Positions 45,501-54,446 of a DNA stretch of 64,000 nucleotides are shown in pieces. The notes beneath the pieces were generated by a model that saw only the letters and a list, made by a program, of their open reading frames with translations, was not told the DNA's origin and did no database searches. The first letter of the stretch is position 1. Each line of letters starts with the position of its first letter. Both the position numbers and the translations under genes were made by a program. Source of the DNA: Xylona heveae TC161 (taxonomy: Eukaryota > Ascomycota > Xylonomycetes > Xylonales > Xylonaceae); contig NW_017264193.1 in the NCBI RefSeq assembly GCF_001619985.1, positions 1,059,726 through 1,123,725 of the forward strand. Direction: 5' to 3'.

Positions 45501-46010
45501 TCCGTCCTTGACCCCACTATTCTCTCCCTTCCACTTGAAGAATTGCTTGCCTCATCCGGATATGGCACAACCGCCGGTACCCCAGAAGCATCTACCACCA
45601 GCCCTAATCCTGGGGCATCCGCTCCCCGTACGCCGTCTCTCGAAGAATCCGCTCAGGAATACCGCCCGAGTACGCCCGAGGGACAGACGACGCTTGATGT
45701 CGAGGACGCAGTTAGTCAGAGCATAGATGACGCTCCTGATCCGACTCTTCCACAGCATCGACCCAACTCAATGCCCTCAGGTCCTGCAGCGCGCTTGGCA
45801 TTCCTTTCCTCCTCGCCAGCATTCGCAGAGCCCGGTCCGAGCCCTTCGAGAATGAAGAAGCTCTTGTATTATGACGCTGTGGAGCAGGAAGCCAAAGCAC
45901 GCGGCGGACCTGCACGATTGAACTTTAAGGAGTTTGAGGCAATTATGAAAGGGGACAAAGGGAGAAAACTAGGTTTCCTCGGCGCTTGGATTGAAATGGC
46001 GAGCTTTTAG
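42564..46010 (+). CDS. Large membrane-anchored ZZ zinc-finger and EF-hand protein, 1148 aa
   Basis: One uninterrupted exon. A hydrophobic segment near residues 21-40 (AVLFITGLAAAYGIYYI) may anchor it. Residues ~276-325 form a ZZ zinc finger: CNSC, YRCTNC, CETC spacing and a closing HPKTH. Two EF-hands follow (DTNGDGLIGFEEF at ~430 and DIDGDGFVDRKDF at ~466), each with the D-x-N/D-G-D-G loop and a Glu or Asp at position 12. The C-terminal half is disordered and acidic, with charged helices (QKRMRDERQKRREAARAEG) and conserved-looking GERWGGYEIPEAEKDVGKEVLYEVTQQGFNELLDPLFKKRE. ZZ fingers bind protein N-termini or SUMO/ubiquitin-like partners; EF-hands suggest calcium control. Function unknown; this domain pairing recurs in filamentous fungi. 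Confidence 0.85.
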   Translation: MASSSASASANATISLSRYRPAVLFITGLAAAYGIYYIHNYVYTDTTSQLNAPSRSLRRRNAIRRRSATARRHAGEQPRDFAVPSAADPDGESGASGTVTGRRYEQPSYGIARVENSQGGHVEFHLAPQVIPTAEAMENFHGFTHDDALNARDYLERLFLNAMLAAEIPRQHTIGLNGPGAQMLRAELIPRGFSQRNIDEAIQRFDEGVGQDMDGGLVDGVSQLQPSDGRETVVDGDSEFSWRGEEQNPTARQGQSLLNLLYHIAEDQARREGYVHRGVTCNSCGSMPIRGIRYRCTNCIDFDLCETCEAMQVHPKTHLFYKVRIPAPFLGNPRQAQPVWYPGKPNSMPQNLPNGLGKRLVKETGFENSEIDALWDQFKCLASSEWQEDSNRIHMAIDRRTFDKCFVPNTALRPPPPNLIYDRMFAFYDTNGDGLIGFEEFIRGLASLNNKNKDERLRRVFQGYDIDGDGFVDRKDFLRMFRAFYALNKELTRDMVAGMEDDVTEGGGAKEVILSSQPISSAFSGAIPPGEQSRTGESKRRGQHGDMELIDSSDEVVRESGNDRADRSRVIADAAERSVFGSVDASSPRQTWAAMFDSEETTNEALEEALEEALAQATRHSTGNRNGVGTGAAGEDEGSADTDDGNDDEDDDEWPPPYVTIEDVEAALGAYLAIQDIESRADRKKIREAAQKRMRDERQKRREAARAEGVRERWRRRQFYLDEEDGSTAPEGIFEDVDSEEEEFKEKRKGVKETDAHEHGSSRGPSPRSRSSSKVRFQDDVLDDNDYETRSNPSTSSRSMIVGERWGGYEIPEAEKDVGKEVLYEVTQQGFNELLDPLFKKREDVIMEAMASRSERKKWREQLKQFEMEQKREKGLHRRRPNLSTSVSQSYSNGHNTDVHASPYVQASTPSIEPFPTVDASSALRTAIESEGDSAIILGDFLPQDTSTPPLSTAEATVSPADIPADSSSRLPTPPPPPPSVLDPTILSLPLEELLASSGYGTTAGTPEASTTSPNPGASAPRTPSLEESAQEYRPSTPEGQTTLDVEDAVSQSIDDAPDPTLPQHRPNSMPSGPAARLAFLSSSPAFAEPGPSPSRMKKLLYYDAVEQEAKARGGPARLNFKEFEAIMKGDKGRKLGFLGAWIEMASF

Positions 46011-46669
46011 AAGATATCTTTTTATGGGCATTCAGACGTGATGCCATAATTCAAAGAAAATAATTGGCAAAGAGCTAGAATGTGCGGCACCAGTAGCTTG
46101 ACCATGAGGAGCGGGCTATTTCCGCCGTCTCTCATGATCTCATGCCTGTCGAGGAGAAGCTTCTTGTACACTATCTAGGCAGTGAAATCTAGCTATCAAT
46201 TTCTGCTCTTCATACAAAGATGGAGAACAAATTCAGAGAAATAATCTATAATCATAGTAAAGCTGACTTAACATATTCTACATGTGGTTTGCTGGGTGAT
46301 ATGACTTGTAGCGTATCAATGTAACACAGTCGTTATGCTCATAGTCCAACGAGCCAAAGACTCTCGGGACCTGACGGACTCGGGAATACATATTGCCGGA
46401 TGACAAGTACCGAGTACTATCCATTTTGTATCGATCTGGGAGCTGAAAAAGTTTTGAGTACTTAGCGGATGGGTTAGCATGAAACACGGAAACGCGAGAC
46501 AGGAAACGTCCGATGGAAGCCGGTGGTTGACAGGTCTCTGGGAACTTTGATTCTTGGCCAAACGTCAGGTTACGCTGTGTTTCTTTAGGACTTCCCCACC
46601 AACCGCGCTCTCTGTCTATTGCAACTACAACTCTCTTTGCGAACGCGAAACGCGTTGCAGTGGCCAATT
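46011..46669. other. Intergenic between the ZZ/EF-hand gene and NMT1
   Basis: This is 659 bp, AT-rich first half (3' UTR), then the NMT1 upstream region. No gene is supported. Confidence 0.5.
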
Positions 46670-48674
46670 ATGGCGGAAGAATCAAAGCAGGTCGATCCCA
46701 AAATCAATAACGAAGTCGTCAAAGAAGTGGTCGAGTCGAAGAATGCTCCCGAGCAGGATGCCTCTGACGATGATCCCGCCAACCGCGCCGCTGGCAATTC
46801 CGACGCCGTCGCCGCAGAAGCCAGCTCTAAAAAGAAAAAGTCCAAGAAGAAGAAGCTCAAGTCTATCTTGACCGGTTCCAAAGACAATAAAGAAAATACT
46901 GCCGAAGCCGGCCCCTCTTCTTCCTCCGAACCACCCAAGCTTAATATCAAGGGCAACATGGTGGAGCAGCTCCTGCAAGCTAACCCGTCCCTGAAGCCTG
47001 AGGTTGCAGGTTTGAGCAAGTCGCAGGCGGAAGATATGCTTTCGAAACTGAAGCTCGAGGATCTTCTGACTGGCATGGTGAGTTCTGCGATTGCTACAGG
47101 GGCTTGGCTAGTGGTTGCGCAATGCGAAGATGATACAACTAACAGGCGATGTGATATTTCTAGTCAATTGGCGGAAAGAACCAAAAGGACATGGCTTCAT
47201 ATAAGTTTTGGTCAACTCAGCCCGTGGCGCGATTCGGTATGGAAATAAGTGGTGCTTTGTCGATGCGAGCGGCGCGCTGATGCAAAGGCAGATGACAAAC
47301 CTGATGTGGAAGAAGGCCCGATCAAGATAATCGACCCCGAGAAGGTGCCCAGCGACCCTGCGCCTCTGATTGAGGGCTTTGAGTGGGTGACAATGGATTT
47401 GAACGACGAAAAGGAGGTAGGTGAAGAAGTACGCTGGCCTGGGATAACTTGGAAGGCTGATGGGAAAAACAGCTCGAGGAAGTCTATGACTTGTTGACCT
47501 ATCACTACGTGGAGGATGATGAGGCCATGTTCAGATTTAATTATTCGGCATCTTTCTTCGGCTGGTAAGCCAACCCAATACTCAGGCGATGTGCGAAAGG
47601 ATTTGGCTAAGGTTCGAATAGGGCGCTCAAATCTCCCGGATGGACCAAGGACTGGCACGTTGGCGTGCGCGCAACTCAGTCTCGCAAGCTCGTCGCATTT
47701 ATCTCTGGTGTTCCCGTCGATATTCGCGTTCGCGACAAGGTTGTTAAATGCTCCGAGATCAACTTCCTCTGCATTCACAAGAAGCTCCGTTCAAAGCGTC
47801 TTGCACCCGTTCTTATCAAGGAAATCACCCGCCGTTGCTACCGCGTCGGCGTTCAGCAAGCCGTGTATACTGGCGGCGTTGTCTTGCCCAAGCCCGTCAG
47901 CTCTTGCCGGTACTTTCACCGTAGCCTCGACTGGCTGAAGCTCTACGAAGTTGGCTTCTCTCCCATGCCAGCCAAATCGACGAAGGCCAGGCAAATTACA
48001 AAGTACCACCTCCCGGGAAGCACTTCCACCAATGGTCTGCGACAGATGCAGGAGAAGGACGTTGATGCGGTCTGCGATCTGCTGAACCGCTACCTGAAAC
48101 GTTTCGAATTCGCACCTAATTTTACCAAGGAGGAGGTCTATCACTGGCTGCTGCACAAAGAGGGAACCACACCGGAGCAGGTCGTCTGGAGCTATGTTGT
48201 CGAGGAGCCTGGCACGGGCAAGATTATTGACTTCTTCTCCTTCTACCTGCTTGAGTCTTCGGTTATTGGTAACAAGAAACACGACTGTGTTCGCGCTGCC
48301 TACCTCTTCTACTATGCTACCGAGACGGCATTCCAGCCGAATGCTCTAGAGTCTGGCGCTCTGAAGGTCCGCTTGAATGCCCTCATGCACGATGCTTTGA
48401 TTCTTGCAAAGAGGGTAAGTGTCCAGTTACAAAGTTTCACGTGTTTGGTCAATTGCTAATAGTGATCCATCTCTAGTATAATTTCGACGTATTCAATGCG
48501 CTCACCCTTCTAGACAACCCGCTTTTCCTACAGGACCAAAAGTTTGGCGCAGGAGATGGCCAGCTGCATTACTACCTTTATAACTACCGCGTTGCTCCCA
48601 TCTCTGGTGGCGTGGATCAGAACAATGACCCTGACCCAACGAAAATGGGTGGTGTCGGTCTCGTCATGCTGTAG
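46670..48674 (+). CDS. NMT1: Glycylpeptide N-tetradecanoyltransferase (N-myristoyltransferase), 562 aa
   Basis: Six exons: 46670-47077, 47164-47236, 47292-47416, 47473-47564, 47622-48414, 48477-48674; phases match. A Lys-rich N-terminal tail ([12 protein letters not shown]) is typical of ribosome association. The core has [41 protein letters not shown], the NMT signature [21 protein letters not shown], and [17 protein letters not shown]-like RYFHRSLNW equivalent. The second half ends [28 protein letters not shown] and a terminal VGLVML with Leu last; the C-terminal carboxylate is the catalytic base in NMTs and is kept. The enzyme adds myristate to N-terminal glycine in the cytosol. The MEF1 homologue follows head-to-tail 360 bp later. 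Confidence 0.96.
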
Positions 48675-49034
48675 ATATATACATGTATACTTATGCCACG
48701 ATGTGTCTTTATATTTAAAGAAGAAAAACAATTATGAATCATGGAATCTTATGTGTCGCAGCTCGCCCTTGATCACATTTATGCTTTGATTCCCTTGAAA
48801 AGTCGCTCTGTATTAAACATGGTTTGTGGTAATTTGAACCGAGTTAGGGGTCCCCAGACAAAAAGGGCATAGCGAAGTGTCGGCATGAAATGAAAGTTTA
48901 GCCGAGATCCAGAAGAATCGTTGGCGACACGGAAAGTTTGAGAGAGACGGTTGTCGAGACCGTAGGAGAAGCGTCTTAGTCTCTCTGCTCCTTGAGTGCG
49001 TGCAATTGTCGGAAGTCAGTCCGCATCGCACGAC
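48675..49034. other. Intergenic between NMT1 and mitochondrial EF-G
   Basis: The 360 bp hold the NMT1 3' UTR and the MEF1 promoter. No element was recognised. Confidence 0.5.
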
Positions 49035-51730
49035 ATGAGGGCACAAGGAGCTTTGCGGCAGCAGCTCAGAGCCTTTGGCTCTTTGCTCAATGGCTCGCGA
49101 TGCGTCCGTCCAATGGCCGCCGAGATGCAGAAGTGCTCTGCCTGGCAACCATTCGGCGCGGCCATCAAAGCATCACGCAATGTGGAATCACGCCGTCATC
49201 AATCCGGAACGGCATCTGCAATGTATGAGATTTCCTGTCGATATGAAAAAATATTGTCAATACTCTATAACTGCTTTTACTGACTGACTTTCCATAGGCT
49301 TGAAGCCGCTGCGGCGGAGCCTCAAGCTCTGGCTCAGGAGACAATTATCAAGAACCTGAGCTCTGAGGAGGCTCAGCGTTTGTCAAAAGTGCGAAACATT
49401 GGTATCGCTGTATGTGGAATAATAGCTTTGGATTCAATTGCTTTGCGGCTGACCTCACAATCCAGGCTCACATTGACAGCGGCAAAACTACGGCTACCGA
49501 ACGTGTTCTCTTCTACACTGGCAGAATCAAGTCGATACATGAAGTCCGCGGCAAAGATGCCGTTGGCGCTAAAATGGATTCCATGGAACTCGAACGTGAA
49601 AAGGGTATTACTATCCAATCGGCTGCTACATTTTGCGACTGGGTCAAGAATGAAGACGGCAAGGACGAAACGTACCACATCAACTTAATTGACACTCCTG
49701 GTCACATTGATTTCACCATTGAGGTCGAGCGAGCTCTCCGTGTTCTTGACGGTGCAGTCATGATTCTCTGCGCTGTTTCCGGTGTCCAATCTCAGACGAT
49801 GACTGTCGATCGGCAAATGCGTCGGTACAATGTTCCCAGAATCTCTTTTATCAACAAGATGGACCGTATGGGCGCGAACCCGTTCAAGGCTGTCGAGCAG
49901 ATCAACCAGAAGCTCAAGATTCCCGCGGCTGCTCTCCAGGTTCCCATTGGTACTGAGGATGACTTTAGAGGTGTCGTGGACCTGATTCACATGAAGGCCA
50001 TCTACAATGAGGGTTCCAAGGGGTTAGTCCACCCATGGTCAGATTGAGTTTATATTTTGAAGTAAGATGCTGATATGCAGAACTGTAGTGAGACTATCGT
50101 GGTCAAGGATGAGATCCCCGAAGAAGTCCGCGCCCTGGCCGAAGAAAAGCGCCGTGTCATGATCGAAACTGTTGCCGATGTCGATGAGGAAATCGCCGAG
50201 CTTTTCTTGGACGAGCAGATGCCTACGCCCGAACAGCTCAAGGCTGCCATTCGCCGTGCCACCATCTCGCTCAAGTTCACTCCCGTGCTCATGGGTTCCG
50301 CTCTGGCCGACACCGCGGTGCAGCCCATGCTCGATGCCGTCTGCGACTACTTGCCCAACCCGTCCGAGGTCGAGAATCTTGCTCTGGACGCCCGCCGTCA
50401 GGAGGCCCAGGTCAAACTCGTCCCGTACAACGAGCTTCCCTTTGTTGGTCTGGCTTTCAAGCTCGAAGAGAGCAACTACGGCCAGCTCACCTACATGCGT
50501 GTCTACCAAGGTACTCTGCGCAAGGGTATGAACGTGTTCAACGCTCGTACGGACAAGAAGGTCAAGGTTCCCCGTATTGTTCGCATGCACTCCAACGAAA
50601 TGGAAGAAATCCCCGAGATTGGCGCTGGTGAAATCTGCGCCGTATTCGGTGTCGACTGCGCCTCGGGCGATACCTTCACCGATGGCACCCTCGGATACAC
50701 CATGTCGTCCATGTTCGTTCCCGAAGCCGTCATTTCGCTCTCCATCAAGCCCAAGCACAGCAAGGACACGGCCAACTTTTCCAAGGCCATGAACCGATTC
50801 CAGCGCGAGGACCCGACTTTCCGTGTGCACGTCGACCCCGAGTCTCAGGAGACCATCATCTCCGGTATGGGCGAGCTCCACTTGGATATTTACGTCGAAC
50901 GTATGCGCCGTGAGTACCGGGTCGACTGCGAGACTGGCCAGCCTCAAGTCGCATACCGTGAGACCATGACGGCGCGCGTGCCCTTTGACCATACGTTGAA
51001 GAAGCAAACCGGTGGTGCGGGAGACTATGCCCGCGTCATGGGTTGGATGGAGCCTACTGGCGCGCTCGAGGCCAACCAATTCGAGCAGCAAGTCGTTGGT
51101 GGCTCGATTTCCGAGAAATTCTTGTTTGCTTGCGAAAAAGGATTCATGGCCTCCTGCGAGAAGGGTCCCTTGCTCGGCCACCGCGTCTTGGGCACCAGCA
51201 TGGTCATCAACGATGGTGCTACCCACATGACTGACTCGTCCGAAATGGCATTCAAGATTGCCACGCAGCAGGCTTTCCGCAAGGCCTTTAACGAGGGCCG
51301 GCCCCAGATCCTCGAGCCCCTGATGAAGACTACCATTACTGCTCCAAACGAGTTCCAGGGTAACATTGTTGGTATCTTGAACAAGCGCAATGCTGTGATT
51401 AACGACACCGAGATTGGCGTCGACGACTTTACCCTCTACGCCGATTGCAGTTTGAACAGCATGTTTGGCTTCTCATCCATGCTCAGAGCCGCTACCCAGG
51501 GCAAGGGAGAGTTTACCATGGAATTCAGTCACTATGCTCCCGCCCCGCCCCAGCTGCAGTAAGTCCAGGTCTTTTTTTTTTTTTTTTTTTTCCCTTTTCT
51601 TTGCAAAGACAGTCTCTTCTTTTGTTCCAAGAATGCGTCGAGAAACACTAGCTAACTCTTCGCCCGAACCAACAGAAAGGAGCTCATTGCCAAGCACCAA
51701 AAGGCCCAAGCCGACCGCCACAAGAAATAA
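49035..51730 (+). CDS. MEF1: Elongation factor G, mitochondrial, 793 aa
   Basis: Five exons: 49035-49222, 49298-49409, 49466-50022, 50089-51558, 51676-51730. The N-terminus [22 protein letters not shown] is an amphipathic, Arg-rich presequence; residues to ~80 are import and linker sequence. GTPase motifs: AHIDSGKTT (G1, ~101), [10 protein letters not shown] (G2), DTPGH (G3, ~175), NKMD (G4, ~229). Domains II-V follow, with [14 protein letters not shown] and [13 protein letters not shown]. The last 18 codons are in a separate exon ([17 protein letters not shown]). It translocates tRNAs on mitochondrial ribosomes. Intron 3 (50023-50088) must end at the distal of two close AG acceptors to keep frame ([10 protein letters not shown]). 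The start at 49035 is the first ATG giving a presequence. Confidence 0.95.
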
Positions 51731-53047
51731 ATGAGCATACATCCTCTATGAGCGGTTCGTGTCTTCCTTTCCAAATTGCACCGACTCGGTGTGCTCAGGG
51801 ATGATATTCGCTGCACAACGGTCAAACATTCGACGTCCATGATATACGACCAATGCTTTTAAAGCACACTATTCCGAGATTTATCCAAAAGCGGGTTATA
51901 TTTGATATCCATGCTAATTTAACTTTTGTGGAAACGGCATGGCGGCAGGGAAAATGCAAAGAAAATCTAAAGTGTTTTTAATATCATCACATACAACCCT
52001 AACCCACTCCGCTTCTTCTTGTACTTTTTTTTTCTTACCTTCTTCAGTCTCTGTACTGGACATGGATTATTAGCCTTTGTCTCGGGTTGACTAGATTAAG
52101 ATTGCATTGATTGTTTTTTCCTTTTTGTTCTGGTCAAACTTGGGGTCTAGATTTATAGATTTGTACATTACTTATGCAATATTGTCTGTCCTTTTGTGGA
52201 ATATACATTACATGGTTCTTGTACAATACAACACACACGTTATGTTGATCTTTGGAGTGTATGTTCTTCTGTAGGTTAGTATAGATGTTGTCATGTAAAT
52301 ATTTCATGGTTTCATTGTTCTGAGGCTTTTTAATAATCCTGAGGATTCAATTATCCTGAGAATCTTCATGACATGACATTAGGCACTAAGGCCGACAAGA
52401 TGCCAGGATGCAGTCCGCATGTTGTACTCAATAGGAGACAGTCACCTTCGCACCCAGACAGGGGCGAGGTAACCATAGACCTTTGCGCCATTAGTTAAGC
52501 GCACATGGCGCACATCACCCTGCGCCACACCCGTTGACTCCCAGCTTCTTCCGTCATACCTCTCGCTCCAACGCTCCAACGCTGCTCTCTCCGGCTATTC
52601 CCCCTCCGAGACAGTCCCACCAACGTTTGACAACAACTGACGGCGAACGACGGTTTATTCTCCTCGATATATCGTGTACTCTACTCTATCCCGTCTTATC
52701 GCTTCCACGACTTTATTCTTCGCTCTTCGCAGCTCACTCCTCGATCGACTGGTATTCGATGAGCCCGGCCCTGGCTTCGACAGTGATTTTGATTGCGTCT
52801 TTGGAAGCTGTGCGATAAGCAATTAATCTCCTATTAATCTCCTGGCTTTTTCGACCGAATAGTCTATACAGCGTACATTGTAGAGTGTACAAGCTTCAAC
52901 GGGGTATAGCTCTTTGGTCATTTCTTAGTACCTGCGGTCTACCTGCGGTTTACCAATTTGGACAGATAATTCGGACAGTCAATTCGCACAGACAATTGCA
53001 CAGATCTTGTCCTGTCGAGGGAAGAAAAACGTACAATATACAGCAAA
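51731..53047. other. Intergenic between MEF1 and the PPxY membrane protein gene
   Basis: This is 1.3 kb. T-rich and AT-rich 3' flank to about 52370, then a CT-rich leader before the next gene. Short frames are dismissed; nothing structured was seen. Confidence 0.5.
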
Positions 53048-53821
53048 ATGCCCTCCTACTTCATCTTCACCACCACCAACCTTACCCAATGGATAGTCTA
53101 CGTCGTGAGCGCCATCGACTGGGGCATCGCAAACGATCAACTCTTCACGCCCAAGCTCTTAAAATACTCCAAACGCATCGTATCCGAGGACCTGGCATCT
53201 CAGGCATCTCAAACTCACCAAAGTTCTCAGTCCCAAAGTGGTGGTGCCGTTCGCCCACGCATCGCCCGGCGCACACGATGCAAAGTCCTCGCCGCAGCGA
53301 CACTTTCGCTCCTCCTGGATATCAACCGCATGATCGGCGTCATACTGGCCGTCTGCGAGCTCCTGTACCTCGTAATGTACGCGGATAAAGCGTGGATCGC
53401 TCTGCTCGAGCTCGCAATTGGCGCCATCCACTCGGTCTACATTGGCGTGGCCGTAGCCCAGACGCAGGTTTTGTGGAACAAGTGGACAGACGTGTTTGCC
53501 TTGCCGGCGGAGTATTTGCCCGTGTCTGTGACGGAATCGCCAGCGCCGGGTTATTTCCAGGACAATGACAGTTGTGGAGAGTACTATTACCCGGAAGAGA
53601 AGACTGCAGCGGCGACGCCGACGACCGAGACTGCGTTGGTCCCAGTGCTGGTGCCGCTGCAGGCGGATACGCCCGCCGTGACGGAACACAGTGCGGATAT
53701 GCCGCCCCCGTATGTAGCGCATGTTGAACATATTGAGCGCGAGACGACGGCCCTTGCGGAGACGCGTGCACAGGGCACAGAGGTTTATGGGTACTGTGAT
53801 GATGGTGTTACGGAGGTTTAA
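53048..53821 (+). CDS. Small multi-pass membrane protein of unknown function with a PPxY motif, 257 aa
   Basis: Single exon, GC-rich with coding-like third positions, start context AAAATGCC. Three or four hydrophobic helices are visible: near residues 13-28, then about 78-135 (ATLSLLLDI, VILAVCELLYLVMYA, WIALLELAIGAIHSVYIGVAVA). The C-terminal third is disordered and acidic with PPPYVAH near residue 218. PPxY motifs bind WW domains of Rsp5-type ubiquitin ligases or their adaptors. No family is recognised, so it may be lineage-restricted. A cytosolic C-terminus is inferred from the PPxY. Confidence 0.7.
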   Translation: MPSYFIFTTTNLTQWIVYVVSAIDWGIANDQLFTPKLLKYSKRIVSEDLASQASQTHQSSQSQSGGAVRPRIARRTRCKVLAAATLSLLLDINRMIGVILAVCELLYLVMYADKAWIALLELAIGAIHSVYIGVAVAQTQVLWNKWTDVFALPAEYLPVSVTESPAPGYFQDNDSCGEYYYPEEKTAAATPTTETALVPVLVPLQADTPAVTEHSADMPPPYVAHVEHIERETTALAETRAQGTEVYGYCDDGVTEV

Positions 53822-54446
53822 CAGACGGTGGATGCCAAGTAGGTCGTAGAGCATGGGTTGATGGATGGATTGGATTGAACTGGATCAGGAGAGAGGTATA
53901 GAATCATTGGGATTGGGTGCGTAGCATTGCGTTGCGTGTTGCGCGTTGCATTTAGATTCTTTCTTTTATTTAATTTCCTTCTTTTCATATCCTTTTTTTT
54001 TTTCCTTTTTCATATCTTTCTGTTTTCTTCTTTCTTTTTTCTCATGCATCTTTCTTTAGCATTTCAATCACCGTCTCTGAGATTGCATTACAATCGTCTT
54101 GAGAGAGTACTCGCAGCATATGCTAGACTATATACTCTACATGTCATATACACATGTCATACACATATCTTTCGCATCATGGACATTGTCTTAGAACAAC
54201 CCTTTACATTATTCTCTTTTCCTTTTATTTTATATCAATACAGAATTTTCTCTTAATGTGTATGCCCATACCCAGACTCTACATATACATACACACCAAG
54301 AACCCCGTCAATATATACGAATGATATAACTTATAAAACTTAAAAAATATATATACATTAAACCCTCCCCCTCCCCTTTTAATTGGGGGGGGGGGGAAAT
54401 AAAAAATAAAAAATAAAAAAATAATAATAATTAAAAAAAAAACACA
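53822..54446. other. Convergent intergenic region, low complexity
   Basis: T-rich and pyrimidine-rich flank (53950-54045), AT-rich DNA, then a G12 run (54385-54396) and A-rich repeats (AAATAAA, AATAAT) up to the BNA4 stop codon. No gene. Confidence 0.6.

Noticed and set aside
50039-51226. 395-codon open frame antisense to mitochondrial EF-G
   Set aside because: It mirrors the codon bias of a strongly conserved sense gene; no protein family resemblance.
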